Shown: positions 16,660-24,366 of the stretch, in pieces
Layout: each line of letters opens with the position of its first letter
Numbering within the stretch: position 1 is the first letter of the stretch
DNA from: CAXBES01 sp963974915
GTDB taxonomy: Bacteria > Bacteroidota > Bacteroidia > Flavobacteriales > Flavobacteriaceae
NCBI GenBank assembly: GCA_963974915.1
Contig: CAXBES010000003.1
Coordinates: 1-64,000 of the forward strand
Reading direction: 5' to 3'
Length of the DNA stretch: 64,000 bases
Program-made: the position numbers and the translations under genes
The notes under the pieces: model-generated
Seen by the model: only the letters and a program-made list of their open reading frames with translations
Told to the model about the DNA's origin: nothing
The model's database searches: none

Positions 16660-17154
16660 TTGACAACAGAAAAATCAAATTTCGTATCGATTCTTTCATG
16701 GATTATGATATTAATCTCCGGCCTTGCAATATTCTTTTCTTTGATGCAGAATATTATGATGTACATGCTCCCATTTCCAAATGAAGAATTATCAGAGAAA
16801 AGTGATTTGATGGATTATGTTTTTTACTACTCCGAAATAATCGTTGCCATTTTTCTGCTAATAGCAATTTGGACTTTTATTAGTTCAATTGGCCTTCTCA
16901 AGAGAAAAAATTGGGCTAGAATTAGTATGATATGTATTTTCGTTTGGGCTATACTTTGGACTATTACATCATCATCCTTCCAATGGTTTTATTTCTTCGA
17001 CATCCAATTTTCTGATTTTTCAAAAGTATCACTGGACATTGCCTCGATTATTGCGACTGCAGTCTTTCTCGTTTTAATAATTACTTTAACTGTTTTATTT
17101 ATTTGGCTAATTAAGAAACTGATTTCTCAAAATATAAAGAATGAATTTCAGTAA
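16660..17154 (+). CDS. hypothetical four-helix membrane protein
   Basis: I do not recognise this 164-residue integral membrane protein. It has four hydrophobic helices, at about residues 8-28, 50-75, 85-106 and 125-152, and the motif GLLKRKNWARISMI after the second helix, a motif found in many small bacterial membrane proteins of unknown role. The start is taken as TTG at 16660, since the first residues (TTEKSNFVSILSW) make a natural N-terminus; an ATG at about 16699 would cut into the first helix. One-gene unit in the array. Confidence 0.6.
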   Translation: MTTEKSNFVSILSWIMILISGLAIFFSLMQNIMMYMLPFPNEELSEKSDLMDYVFYYSEIIVAIFLLIAIWTFISSIGLLKRKNWARISMICIFVWAILWTITSSSFQWFYFFDIQFSDFSKVSLDIASIIATAVFLVLIITLTVLFIWLIKKLISQNIKNEFQ

Positions 17155-17228
17155 AAATTCTACCGCATCGGAGAACTCTAACGGGGCTAATTGAAGCACC
17201 CAATGATGAATCTTACTACTTAATTAAC

Positions 17229-17266
17229 TATATTTATAGCAAGACAACTACCTATAAACTAACCAA
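17229..17266 (+). promoter_or_regulatory. promoter and leader of the dioxygenase-like gene
   Basis: TATATTTA at 17229-17236 within TTAACTATATTTATA is shared with the loop of site E. The leader just before the ATG (AACTAACCAA) is the same as the DUF6090 leader although the gene is unrelated. Confidence 0.4.
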
Positions 17267-18082
17267 ATGACAAAATTAACCAGAAGAAAGTTCATTATTG
17301 GAGCTTTGTCTGCACTCGGACTAATTGGAATTACTGCATGGCTTGGAAAGCGTAAAATATTAACCTGGATTGTTCGCAAAGACAACGAAAGTGAACCAGT
17401 AATGACTTTAGCACCAAATATTGACGATGAAATTTGCGTGTTATCATCTCCCATTTCAGAAGGTCCTTATTATCTAAAGTCACCTTTGCGAACCGACATC
17501 AGAGAAGAACGAAAAGGAAAAACCTTAAAGCTAAAATTTCAAATAGTCGACTATCCCAGCTGTAACCCAATAGAAAATGCAGTAGTTGAAATATGGCAAT
17601 GTGATGCTAATGGCAACTATAGCGGATATAAAGAAGGGATAGGCCATAATATTTGGGAGTCTGCTAAACAATTAGAATTTGGAAAAAAGCAACATATTGA
17701 ACCTAGTAATGAAAGTACTTATCTAAGGGGGTATCAAAAAACTGACTCAAATGGAAATACAGAATTTACTACTATAATTCCGGGTTGGTATGATCCAAGA
17801 GTGCCGCATATACACTATAAAATAATACTAAATGACCAAGAACACTTAACAAGTGAATTGTATTTTGAACCAAATTTCTGTAATGAATTATTTACATCGG
17901 TTGAACCTTATACACAATACGGAGAATCCCCTTATGATTTTAGAAATGATAAATCTTTGACTAACGTAAAAGAAGGAACGGGACTTATTTTAAATCCCGT
18001 AAAGCAAGCTGACAATTCAGTTCTTGCGAAAGCAAAAATTGGAATTCAATTGACAAAAAAAGTGATGTTCAACAATGTATGA
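17267..18082 (+). CDS. exported intradiol ring-cleavage dioxygenase-like protein
   Basis: A 271-residue protein with a Tat-like signal (TRRKFIIGALSALGLIG, residues about 4-24). The rest is the intradiol dioxygenase fold: ISEGPYYL opening, a carboxypeptidase-like beta-sandwich strand (NPIENAVVEIWQCDANGNYSGY) and the iron-site block GWYDPRVPHIHYKI containing the Tyr and two His ligands expected for catechol dioxygenases. The other Tyr ligand is probably in GPYYL or SGY. Enzymes of this type cleave catechols; exported members are common in Bacteroidota and their substrate is unclear. It belongs to the accessory single-gene region. Confidence 0.75.
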   Translation: MTKLTRRKFIIGALSALGLIGITAWLGKRKILTWIVRKDNESEPVMTLAPNIDDEICVLSSPISEGPYYLKSPLRTDIREERKGKTLKLKFQIVDYPSCNPIENAVVEIWQCDANGNYSGYKEGIGHNIWESAKQLEFGKKQHIEPSNESTYLRGYQKTDSNGNTEFTTIIPGWYDPRVPHIHYKIILNDQEHLTSELYFEPNFCNELFTSVEPYTQYGESPYDFRNDKSLTNVKEGTGLILNPVKQADNSVLAKAKIGIQLTKKVMFNNV

Positions 18083-18392
18083 CCCTAATAAGTATATTTG
18101 AGTTCAAAATGTCAAAACCTAGATCATTTTCATTAAATATCCATAGAATAACGCTTTAAACCATGAGTGACAGACATAAAATCTGAGCGGCTCTAAATTC
18201 AACAGCCTAGAACAATAAATGAAAATATTAGGCCTGCTGTACGAACAGATAAACCTAGAACAAAAGCATTTCTCAAATAAATGAGATTACTATGGTAGTA
18301 GTATTTTGAATAGGTAAAACAAAAATGATAAGATGACATCCGTTATGTAAAAATAACGTCGTTTTTTTGCTCTTAATATGTAAATGATTTGA
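18083..18392. other. non-coding stretch
   Basis: This holds no convincing gene on either strand. Near 18350-18367 there is AACGTCGTTTTTTT, a weak T-run that might serve as a terminator for either neighbour. Confidence 0.4.
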
Positions 18393-18542
18393 TTAACAAC
18401 TGCAGATAAATTCATCTTCGCCAATAGGCTGGTACCACTGACAACCTAGATCTTCACAACTCTCTTGCGCATCTTCTTCATCGCAACTCGTAAATAAAAA
18501 TGGAGAAATCAATAATAAGATAAATAAGAATTTAGTTTTCAT
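18393..18542 (-). CDS. small Cys-containing lipoprotein
   Basis: This 49-residue gene on the minus strand is short but convincing. It has a classical signal (MKTKFLFILLLISPF), a lipobox LFTSC with lipidated Cys20, and a short acidic mature peptide (DEEDAQESCEDLGCQWYQPI, then DEFICSC) with five further cysteines, probably disulphide-linked in the periplasm or on the surface. It is the only minus-strand gene in the first 20 kb. I know no family name. Upstream on its own strand lies an AT-rich region with plausible promoter sequence. Confidence 0.6.
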   Translation of the reverse strand: MKTKFLFILLLISPFLFTSCDEEDAQESCEDLGCQWYQPIGEDEFICSC

Positions 18543-19253
18543 TTCAGTTAAATTTTAATTACACATAAGAAATTATAGAATAAAATGATTCGCTGTAAGC
18601 TAAATATTTTAATAAAAATATAGTCTTTTATATTTTTCGAATATAAAAATTAACCTGATAAACGCCTAATAATTAGCGTATTAATTTTTCCTAAAAAGAA
18701 AAATTATAAAAAACTATAGCTAAATAAATCATCGTAATATTTTGAAAAAGCCTTTGGTTTACGAATCAAAACAAACTTACCAGATGAATTCGTGAACACT
18801 CCAGAATAATTGAAATATGATACCGTCTATAACTATAGTAATAGACATTGTATTTAACGAAGTATATGAATTCGGTTTCCTGCAACCCCCTATTTAAATA
18901 AATAATATTAGACAGAGCCAAAGCAAATATTCGTAATCTCAACCTTTGTGGTTCATTATTTTAATGATCTAATTCAATTAAAATCCTATCTTTAGAGAAA
19001 CTAACCTCTAATGATAAAATTCATTCGGAAATTTCCAGAAAAATTATTGGTTTGATACAAAACGATTGTAGATTTAGATTGTCAACTTATTTAAATAATT
19101 TGTATAAAACCGAATTGTCTAAAATTGACAAGTTAATTAGTATCATCAATACCAAATTATATCAAAACCAATTATTATCGTTTCCGGTAATTATTAGGTA
19201 AATTTTTGAAATAAAATTTTGAACATTTTAATTAATCATAAAACAAAAAAAAC
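18543..19253. other. long non-coding stretch with cassette debris
   Basis: It holds a loop-type core (GGTTTCCTGC...CTATTTAAAT, about 18870-18900), a right-arm-like end followed by GTTCATTATTTTAATG (about 18945-18965, the same sequence that follows sites A and C), the DUF6090 promoter TATCTTTA at 18987-18994 and the DUF6090 pseudogene at 19011. Nothing else is evident. Confidence 0.45.
19011..19201 (+). pseudogene. decayed DUF6090 gene
   Basis: The 5' leader (GAGAAACTAACCTCTA) and the first codons, reading MIKFIRKFPEKLLV then stop, match intact DUF6090 genes. Further on, another frame reads RLSTYLNNLYKTELSKIDKL and on to a TAA at 19199-19201, matching the C-terminal block of copy 3 (GTSYLNDLYEQLHEIANKL). 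About 200 codons between these ends are gone. This is a clear internal-deletion pseudogene. Confidence 0.75.
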
Positions 19254-19541
19254 ATGGGGCTTTTTTCATCAAACAGTAACGAAATTAAGGTAGAATCTGA
19301 AATCAAAGCAAATCAAAATGCTTATGAATGTTTACGAGTTTGGATGATTCAAGACAGACCTGTTGTTTATGGAGAAAAACTTAAATTCTCAGAAGACCCT
19401 CGTGTCTGGGGTTCAATTCTCGCAGATGTCACAGCTCTGGTTAGTACTCATAATAATGATGGAAATGAGAAAGCTCGCAAAGAGGACATTGAGAAAATTA
19501 GAGATTTTTTTAACTATATAATTGATGGTTGGGTTAAATAG
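19254..19541 (+). CDS. DUF5076-like small protein
   Basis: A 95-residue soluble protein with the pattern of DUF5076: an aliphatic-Leu-Arg-Val-Trp strand (YECLRVWM), then a short strand (VVYGEKLKF) and the signature DPRVWGSILADVTALVSTH, followed by a C-terminal helix. DUF5076 is a small family of unknown function best known from Alphaproteobacteria, so its occurrence here may reflect transfer. It lies 8 bp before the next gene and probably shares its transcript. Start ATG at 19254 fits, with nothing upstream in frame. Confidence 0.55.
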   Translation: MGLFSSNSNEIKVESEIKANQNAYECLRVWMIQDRPVVYGEKLKFSEDPRVWGSILADVTALVSTHNNDGNEKARKEDIEKIRDFFNYIIDGWVK

Positions 19542-19549
19542 TCTTATTT

Positions 19550-20245
19550 ATGATCGATAATATACTTTTAAACATAGTTGCGGGTCTAATCATATTAGTA
19601 TTAGATATTCTCTTTACCTATCTTATAATAAACCGTGTAATATCTGGACGCGATAAAAAGAGATGGGAACCTTTTAGACAGTTTCTTTTCAACATCCTGA
19701 TTGCTGCGGTTCCTAAGTCGGAAAGAGCCATGCTAGCGCTCACCCAAGACTTAAATTTGAAAACTGACAATTTACAATTAGGTGCACCGATGCCTAAGGA
19801 TATTACAGATGACTATTTAAGTTCTGTTCAATATTGGCATAATAATCTTAAAGAGATAAGAAATGAGGTTTTTAATGCCATTCAAACGGCTTCACCTAGT
19901 ATTTCAACAGAGATATCTAAAAAATTTACTTTTATTTTTCGCGCATTGGAAAAAAATGTAAAGTTAACACAGGAAATGGGACAAAAATTTTATCAAGATG
20001 AATTCTTGTTAAAGCGTAGTAACGTAATCACGGCGGATATTAAAAAGGAATTAAGTCTGTCAATAGCAGAATATATGATGAAAGTCAATTTCGGGATAAA
20101 AGCATATGAGGAAACAATTCTACATATAATACGATCCGATGGCTTCATAATTGACGAGGACGGTGAGGTATTTAATAAAGAAGAGTTAGAATTAAGAGAA
20201 GAAATGAAGAAGAAATTTGATGCTTACAGAAAAAATATGCAATAA
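19550..20245 (+). CDS. hypothetical single-pass membrane protein
   Basis: A 231-residue protein that I do not recognise. One N-terminal transmembrane helix (residues about 7-28, IVAGLIILVLDILFTYLII) is followed by a basic turn (NRVISGRDKKRWEP) and a long helical soluble part with conserved-looking RQFLFNILIAAVPKSERAML and a C-terminal charged coiled-coil-like tail (EELELREEMKKKFDAYRK). It follows the DUF5076-like gene by 8 bp, so the two are likely co-transcribed and may act together. Confidence 0.6.
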   Translation: MIDNILLNIVAGLIILVLDILFTYLIINRVISGRDKKRWEPFRQFLFNILIAAVPKSERAMLALTQDLNLKTDNLQLGAPMPKDITDDYLSSVQYWHNNLKEIRNEVFNAIQTASPSISTEISKKFTFIFRALEKNVKLTQEMGQKFYQDEFLLKRSNVITADIKKELSLSIAEYMMKVNFGIKAYEETILHIIRSDGFIIDEDGEVFNKEELELREEMKKKFDAYRKNMQ

Positions 20246-20307
20246 AATAAGTTAGCTCAAAAGAGCTACAAGTGTAAGTATAATATGTTTATGGAAATAG
20301 CTTATCA

Positions 20308-20352
20308 ATGATAAAATTCTTGAGACCGATTAGGTTTAAATCTTCAATTTGA
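20308..20352 (+). pseudogene. DUF6090 start fragment
   Basis: CAATGATAAAATTCTTGAGA resembles the start of the DUF6090 genes; the frame reads MIKFLRPIRFKSSI and then stops. No downstream part of the family is recognisable before the next gene. Confidence 0.45.
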
Positions 20353-20417
20353 AAATTCACAAAAATATATTGGAGGTAAGGATAAAAAGAATGAATTACA
20401 ATTTGTTAATCTCGGCA

Positions 20418-21704
20418 TTAAATTGATTCCAGAACCCTTAAACACTCCATTACCTCTTCTTTGGTGTTTAAGATGCATGGTGTAAGTCGAGCGTAAACTG
20501 TCTTGTATGGTGACGTACTTCCGAAGATTTCAAAATCCCGTAGTTTATGGACTAATGAAACCGGATCGATTCCTTTAAATTCGAATGCATTAATACCCGA
20601 AGATAACTCAGCCGATAAAGGCGTATGCAATTTTATTTTATTATTTGACATCATGCCTTCTTTCATCAGGGTATTAAGTTCACGTGTTCTGTTCTGAATT
20701 TTTTCCTTACCAATCTTCATGTGATAATCAAACGCTTCATTGAGTGCCCATCGATGCTCAAAAGAATGAAAGCCCCCGGGTGTAATTCTCTCATAAAAGC
20801 TGAGATCATCTTTGGGAACAACTCCCATCCACATGCCATAGGCTCTGCTGAAGGGCGGAATGATTGGATCTACCATATGCCAGGCATCTTTTTTCGCCCA
20901 CAATATTCCTGTACCTCTTGGTCCAAACAACCATTTGTGTGTTCCAGCCGCCAGAAAATCACAACCAAGATCTTTAACGGTGATATTTTCCACACCAAAT
21001 CCATGAACGCCGTCAACGCAAAAGTAAATTCGATTTTCTTCTGTTCTTTTTTGATTAATTTCAGCAATCAAATTCGACATCGCCTTGATGGGCAATTTCA
21101 CCCCTGTCATAGAGTGAACATAGGTAACTGCTACTAATCGTGTATTCTCTTTAATCCCCTTTTTAAGTCGTGATAAAATAACATCAAGACTTGCTTCATT
21201 CGCTTCATCATAGAGTGAAATATTGCTAAGAGATGCTCCATTTTTCTTCACAGCAAATTCAAGTGCCTTTATTGTGGAATAATGATCATGTGTGGTGCTT
21301 AGCACATGGTCTTTAGGACTTAATTTAAATCCGGAATATAAGGTCGCAAGGCCCATGGTTGTGCTGTCGGTCAAAGCAATTTCTTCCGGATCACATTCGA
21401 GATAAATCGAGGCAGATTTCAAGACATTTCTTTCCTTTTCTATTCTTTCATTGTGCCAATATTCGGAAGGATCAAGATCAAGCTGCGTTTTATGTATCTC
21501 AATTGCTTTTCTCACAGGTCTCGGGTGCGATGCCAGTAGAAATTGTGCCATCTGAATGCCCTTTCTGGTTAAATTAAAATCTGATCTAACCGATTCCCAT
21601 TCGCCTTCTATATTATTTATAATAAGGTTTTTGCCATATAATGGAAATAGGGTACTGACCCCCAATACAACACCAGAAGCGGATAAAAATTTCCTGCGGT
21701 CCAT
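20418..21704 (-). CDS. class V aminotransferase family PLP enzyme (isopenicillin-N-epimerase-like), exported
   Basis: A 428-residue PLP enzyme of the class V aminotransferase family, in the branch close to isopenicillin N epimerase. The N-terminus is a Tat-like signal (MDRRKFLSASGVVLGVSTLF), so export folded with cofactor is likely. The fold landmarks are ALTDSTTMGLATLYSGF (phosphate loop), YFCVDGVHGFGV (cofactor aspartate) and the Schiff-base lysine in AAGTHKWLFGPRGTG. The substrate is not evident. It is transcribed against the neighbouring array genes, with its 3' end close to DUF6090 debris. Confidence 0.85.
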   Translation of the reverse strand: MDRRKFLSASGVVLGVSTLFPLYGKNLIINNIEGEWESVRSDFNLTRKGIQMAQFLLASHPRPVRKAIEIHKTQLDLDPSEYWHNERIEKERNVLKSASIYLECDPEEIALTDSTTMGLATLYSGFKLSPKDHVLSTTHDHYSTIKALEFAVKKNGASLSNISLYDEANEASLDVILSRLKKGIKENTRLVAVTYVHSMTGVKLPIKAMSNLIAEINQKRTEENRIYFCVDGVHGFGVENITVKDLGCDFLAAGTHKWLFGPRGTGILWAKKDAWHMVDPIIPPFSRAYGMWMGVVPKDDLSFYERITPGGFHSFEHRWALNEAFDYHMKIGKEKIQNRTRELNTLMKEGMMSNNKIKLHTPLSAELSSGINAFEFKGIDPVSLVHKLRDFEIFGSTSPYKTVYARLTPCILNTKEEVMECLRVLESI

Positions 21705-22110
21705 GAGTTCTTATTTTGTAGTTAGCTGAATCATTAAATATACTGATTTATTTCAACAAATCATATATAAAAAAAGCGAAACATAACAAAAATAGAATAG
21801 ATAACACTCTCAAATATAACATATTACGCGTATCAATTATACAAACTTCTGTTGCTCAAATAATCGGTAACCATTGTGTTTTAACGGCTTCTCCTATTTT
21901 GCTAATCGCTAATAATTTGATAATTTAGAGATGAAAAAATCTTTAATACGATCTTATTAAATAAACTCTCCGGATATCCAGTTTTATCGTAATAACTATT
22001 ATTGATATTCCAGTGGGTAATTGTTGAATATAATTTCAGAAAGATTTTTTTTGTAGGTGAAATCCCTGAATATGGAAACATATACTTACCCTGTAGCAAC
22101 AATTAAAAAT
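21705..22110. other. non-coding stretch with array fragments
   Basis: It contains an attC-like right arm at about 21836-21856 (CAATTATACAAACTTCTGTTGC, compare sites A and E) and a loop-like TTCTCCTATTTTGCTAATCGC near 21888. It also has promoter-type AT-rich sequence for the genes on both sides. No gene is supported. Confidence 0.4.
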
Positions 22111-22797
22111 ATGAATAAAGGTACTGTCTTTTTAATCGCTATTTCTCTATTATTACTTCTCATCAATTGTGATTCGAAGCGAGAAGGTAAGAAATTGGAT
22201 TCCCTTGAAATCGGTCCGGAAAAGCAAAAAGATACATTCAATTTGCTAACCGACATAAAACCTCTATGTGCGGATGGAGATATTAATGCAGTAATTGAAA
22301 TCCCTGCAGGCACTATAGATAAATGGGAATTAGACAAGACCACCGGGAAAATACGATGGGAAATGATAGAAGGAATACCAAGAGTAGTAAATTATATTGG
22401 ATATCCCGGTAATTATGGAATGGTTCCCCAGACTTTGCTTTCGAAAGAAAAAGGTGGTGATGGTGATCCTTTAGATGTACTCGTTCTTGGCCCCACAGTA
22501 GAACGAGGCCGTATACTAAAATCAAAAATAATAGGCGTCTTATACCTTCAAGACGGAGGAGAACAGGATTACAAATTAATTGCGGTATCAAGTGACTCTC
22601 CAATGTATAACGTGAATAGTTTAGATGAACTGAGGAATAATTATAATGGAGTTTTAGAAATTGTGCAACTATGGTTTATGAACTATAAAGGCCCGGGAAA
22701 AGTAGAATCTAAAGGATTTGGAGATAAAAAAGTTGCTACCGATATACTTTCTAAGGCAATTCAACAATATGAATTTCAGGATAATAAGCGCAGTTAA
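22111..22797 (+). CDS. lipoprotein inorganic pyrophosphatase (family I)
   Basis: This is a family I soluble-type inorganic pyrophosphatase (PPi to two phosphates) of about 228 residues. The metal-binding active-site motif DGDPLDVLV is intact, as are the substrate-side PRVVNYIGYPGNYGMVPQT and KIIGVLYLQDGGEQDYKLIAV. The start chosen at 22111 gives a lipoprotein signal (LLLLLINC, Cys20), making the enzyme a membrane-anchored periplasmic protein. A GTG start at 22057 would put 18 extra polar residues before the signal and is less likely. Asn before the lipid cysteine is not the most common residue but occurs. Confidence 0.85.
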   Translation: MNKGTVFLIAISLLLLLINCDSKREGKKLDSLEIGPEKQKDTFNLLTDIKPLCADGDINAVIEIPAGTIDKWELDKTTGKIRWEMIEGIPRVVNYIGYPGNYGMVPQTLLSKEKGGDGDPLDVLVLGPTVERGRILKSKIIGVLYLQDGGEQDYKLIAVSSDSPMYNVNSLDELRNNYNGVLEIVQLWFMNYKGPGKVESKGFGDKKVATDILSKAIQQYEFQDNKRS

Positions 22798-22885
22798 TTA
22801 AAATGCTCGTAGCTTTCAGAATTGCTATTTATTTATTGAAAGTTAAAAAGTTTATATTCCAAAAGTAAAGCTAGCAGTAAACTAT

Positions 22886-22940
22886 GGCTAACAAAAAAAG
22901 ATAGTGCACTACCCCACTATCAACATACAAACGCGTGTGC
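22886..22940 (+). repeat. short attC-like hairpin
   Basis: GATAGTG (22900-22906) and CACTATC (22915-22921) form a perfect 7-bp stem. The flanks GGCTAACA on the left and ATACAAACGCGTGTGC on the right resemble the outer arms of the array sites. It lies between the pyrophosphatase and the acetyltransferase genes. Confidence 0.4.
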
Positions 22941-23003
22941 TACTTTCAAAAACATTGCCGATAATGGTAAGGAACTAGCGATCATATTAATTCTTTAAAA
23001 ATT

Positions 23004-23462
23004 GTGAAATCAAATATTGAAATAAGGAACGTAGTAAAAGATGATCTCCCGAAAATTTTTCAAATTGAAGAAGATACTTTTGCTCCTATGCATTACCCAT
23101 TGTTTGTACTAAGGCAATTTTATGACATTCTATCTGATCTCTTTTTCGTTGCCGTCAATGAGCATAACGATATAAAAGGTTACAGCATTGGAGGCATAGA
23201 TCACGATAGTAAAATGGGCTGGGTCTTCGCCTTAGCCGTAGTTCAATCTGAACAAAATAAGAAAATAGGTCAGCGTATAACAGTAGAATTGTTAAAAGCG
23301 TTCGAAGACAAAAACATTGGTACTGTGCAATTAACAACTACTCCCGATAATAATGCGGCAATTAAATTGTATGAAAAATTAGGGTTTATAAAAGTAACAG
23401 AAAAAGCGAACTACTACTTAGACAATTCCCCACGTCTAATTATGAGGTTAAAAAGTAAATGA
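23004..23462 (+). CDS. GNAT family N-acetyltransferase
   Basis: A 152-residue single-domain GNAT acetyltransferase, similar in size and layout to RimI. The N-terminal beta1-alpha1 (IEIRNVVKDDLPKIFQIEEDTF), the central strand with WVFALAVVQSEQNKKIGQRI containing the acetyl-CoA-binding Q/RxxGxG/A-type loop, and the C-terminal NAAIKLYEKLGFIKV are all present. The acceptor is unknown. The start codon is GTG at 23004; nothing better is in frame. It stands alone. Confidence 0.8.
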   Translation: MKSNIEIRNVVKDDLPKIFQIEEDTFAPMHYPLFVLRQFYDILSDLFFVAVNEHNDIKGYSIGGIDHDSKMGWVFALAVVQSEQNKKIGQRITVELLKAFEDKNIGTVQLTTTPDNNAAIKLYEKLGFIKVTEKANYYLDNSPRLIMRLKSK

Positions 23463-23673
23463 ACAACAGTAATCATCAATGTGTTACATTTCTAGAAAAA
23501 CGGTAATTTTTAAGTGATAGCATTTTTACCAATTGTTATCTTAAACATAAACTATAAATAGAAAAAACGCCTTTGGTTTCTTTAAACGCTAGCAACGACT
23601 CAAAAAAATAACTATCCGTATGAATCTGATAAAGCCACTCAAATTTTAAAAGAAAGTTAAAATATTTATTATT

Positions 23674-23691
23674 TCTAACCAATTGGTTAGA
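23674..23691. promoter_or_regulatory. perfect 18-bp palindrome, likely TetR-type operator
   Basis: TCTAACCAATTGGTTAGA is a perfect palindrome, placed 17 bp before the start codon of the peroxiredoxin-like gene. The form TAACCNNNNGGTTA is common for TetR-family operators, but no regulator gene lies nearby. Confidence 0.55.
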
Positions 23692-23708
23692 TATTAACAC
23701 ATATATAA

Positions 23709-24353
23709 ATGAATCTTACAGAACAATTAACAGAAAAACGAAACAATAGTGCAAAAGTAATTCCTTCAGAAAAAATAGAAATTATGCAACAAAGCACCGC
23801 AAAACTCAAATCACAAAACCTGAGTGAAAAAGCATTGACAACGGGACAAAAACTCCCGTTCTTTACATTAAAAAGCAGTAACGGAGATTACGTTTCTTTA
23901 GAGGATTTTAAATCTGAATTTTTAGTCGTCTCTTTTTACAGAGGTGGTTGGTGCCCTTATTGTAATTTGGAATTGAAAGCCTTACAAGCTATACTACCGG
24001 AATTAAATGAGTTAAATGGTGAGTTAATTGCGATTTCTCCGGAAACGCCCGATAATTCAATCTCTACATCCCAAAAAAACGAATTAACCTTTACTATTTT
24101 AAGTGATATCGACAATACCTATGCAAAATCGGTGGGATTAGTGTTTCAAATACCAAACGATTTACAGAGTGTTTACAACGGTTTTGGTATTGATGTAGAA
24201 AAACATAATGGCAATAGCGATTTTGAATTACCGATGCCCGCAACCTACCTTGTAAATAGAGATCGAGAAGTAATTTTTAGTTTTGTTCCTGAAGATTATA
24301 CCGAACGATTAGACCCTGAAACTATTTTACAGTTCATCAAAAACAATCGTTAA
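23709..24353 (+). CDS. peroxiredoxin-like AhpC/TSA family protein
   Basis: A 214-residue cytoplasmic thioredoxin-fold protein of the AhpC/TSA superfamily. The active-site region reads FYRGGWCPYCNLELKAL: a CxxC motif where classical peroxiredoxins have TxxC, which places it with the peroxiredoxin-like proteins. The remaining landmarks are PFFTLKSSNGDYVSLEDF and the C-terminal MPATYLVNRDREVIFSFV. It probably acts in peroxide or disulphide metabolism. It is preceded by a palindromic operator and followed after 13 bp by a DUF6503-type lipoprotein gene. Confidence 0.8.
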   Translation: MNLTEQLTEKRNNSAKVIPSEKIEIMQQSTAKLKSQNLSEKALTTGQKLPFFTLKSSNGDYVSLEDFKSEFLVVSFYRGGWCPYCNLELKALQAILPELNELNGELIAISPETPDNSISTSQKNELTFTILSDIDNTYAKSVGLVFQIPNDLQSVYNGFGIDVEKHNGNSDFELPMPATYLVNRDREVIFSFVPEDYTERLDPETILQFIKNNR

Positions 24354-24366
24354 TCAAAAACTACAT

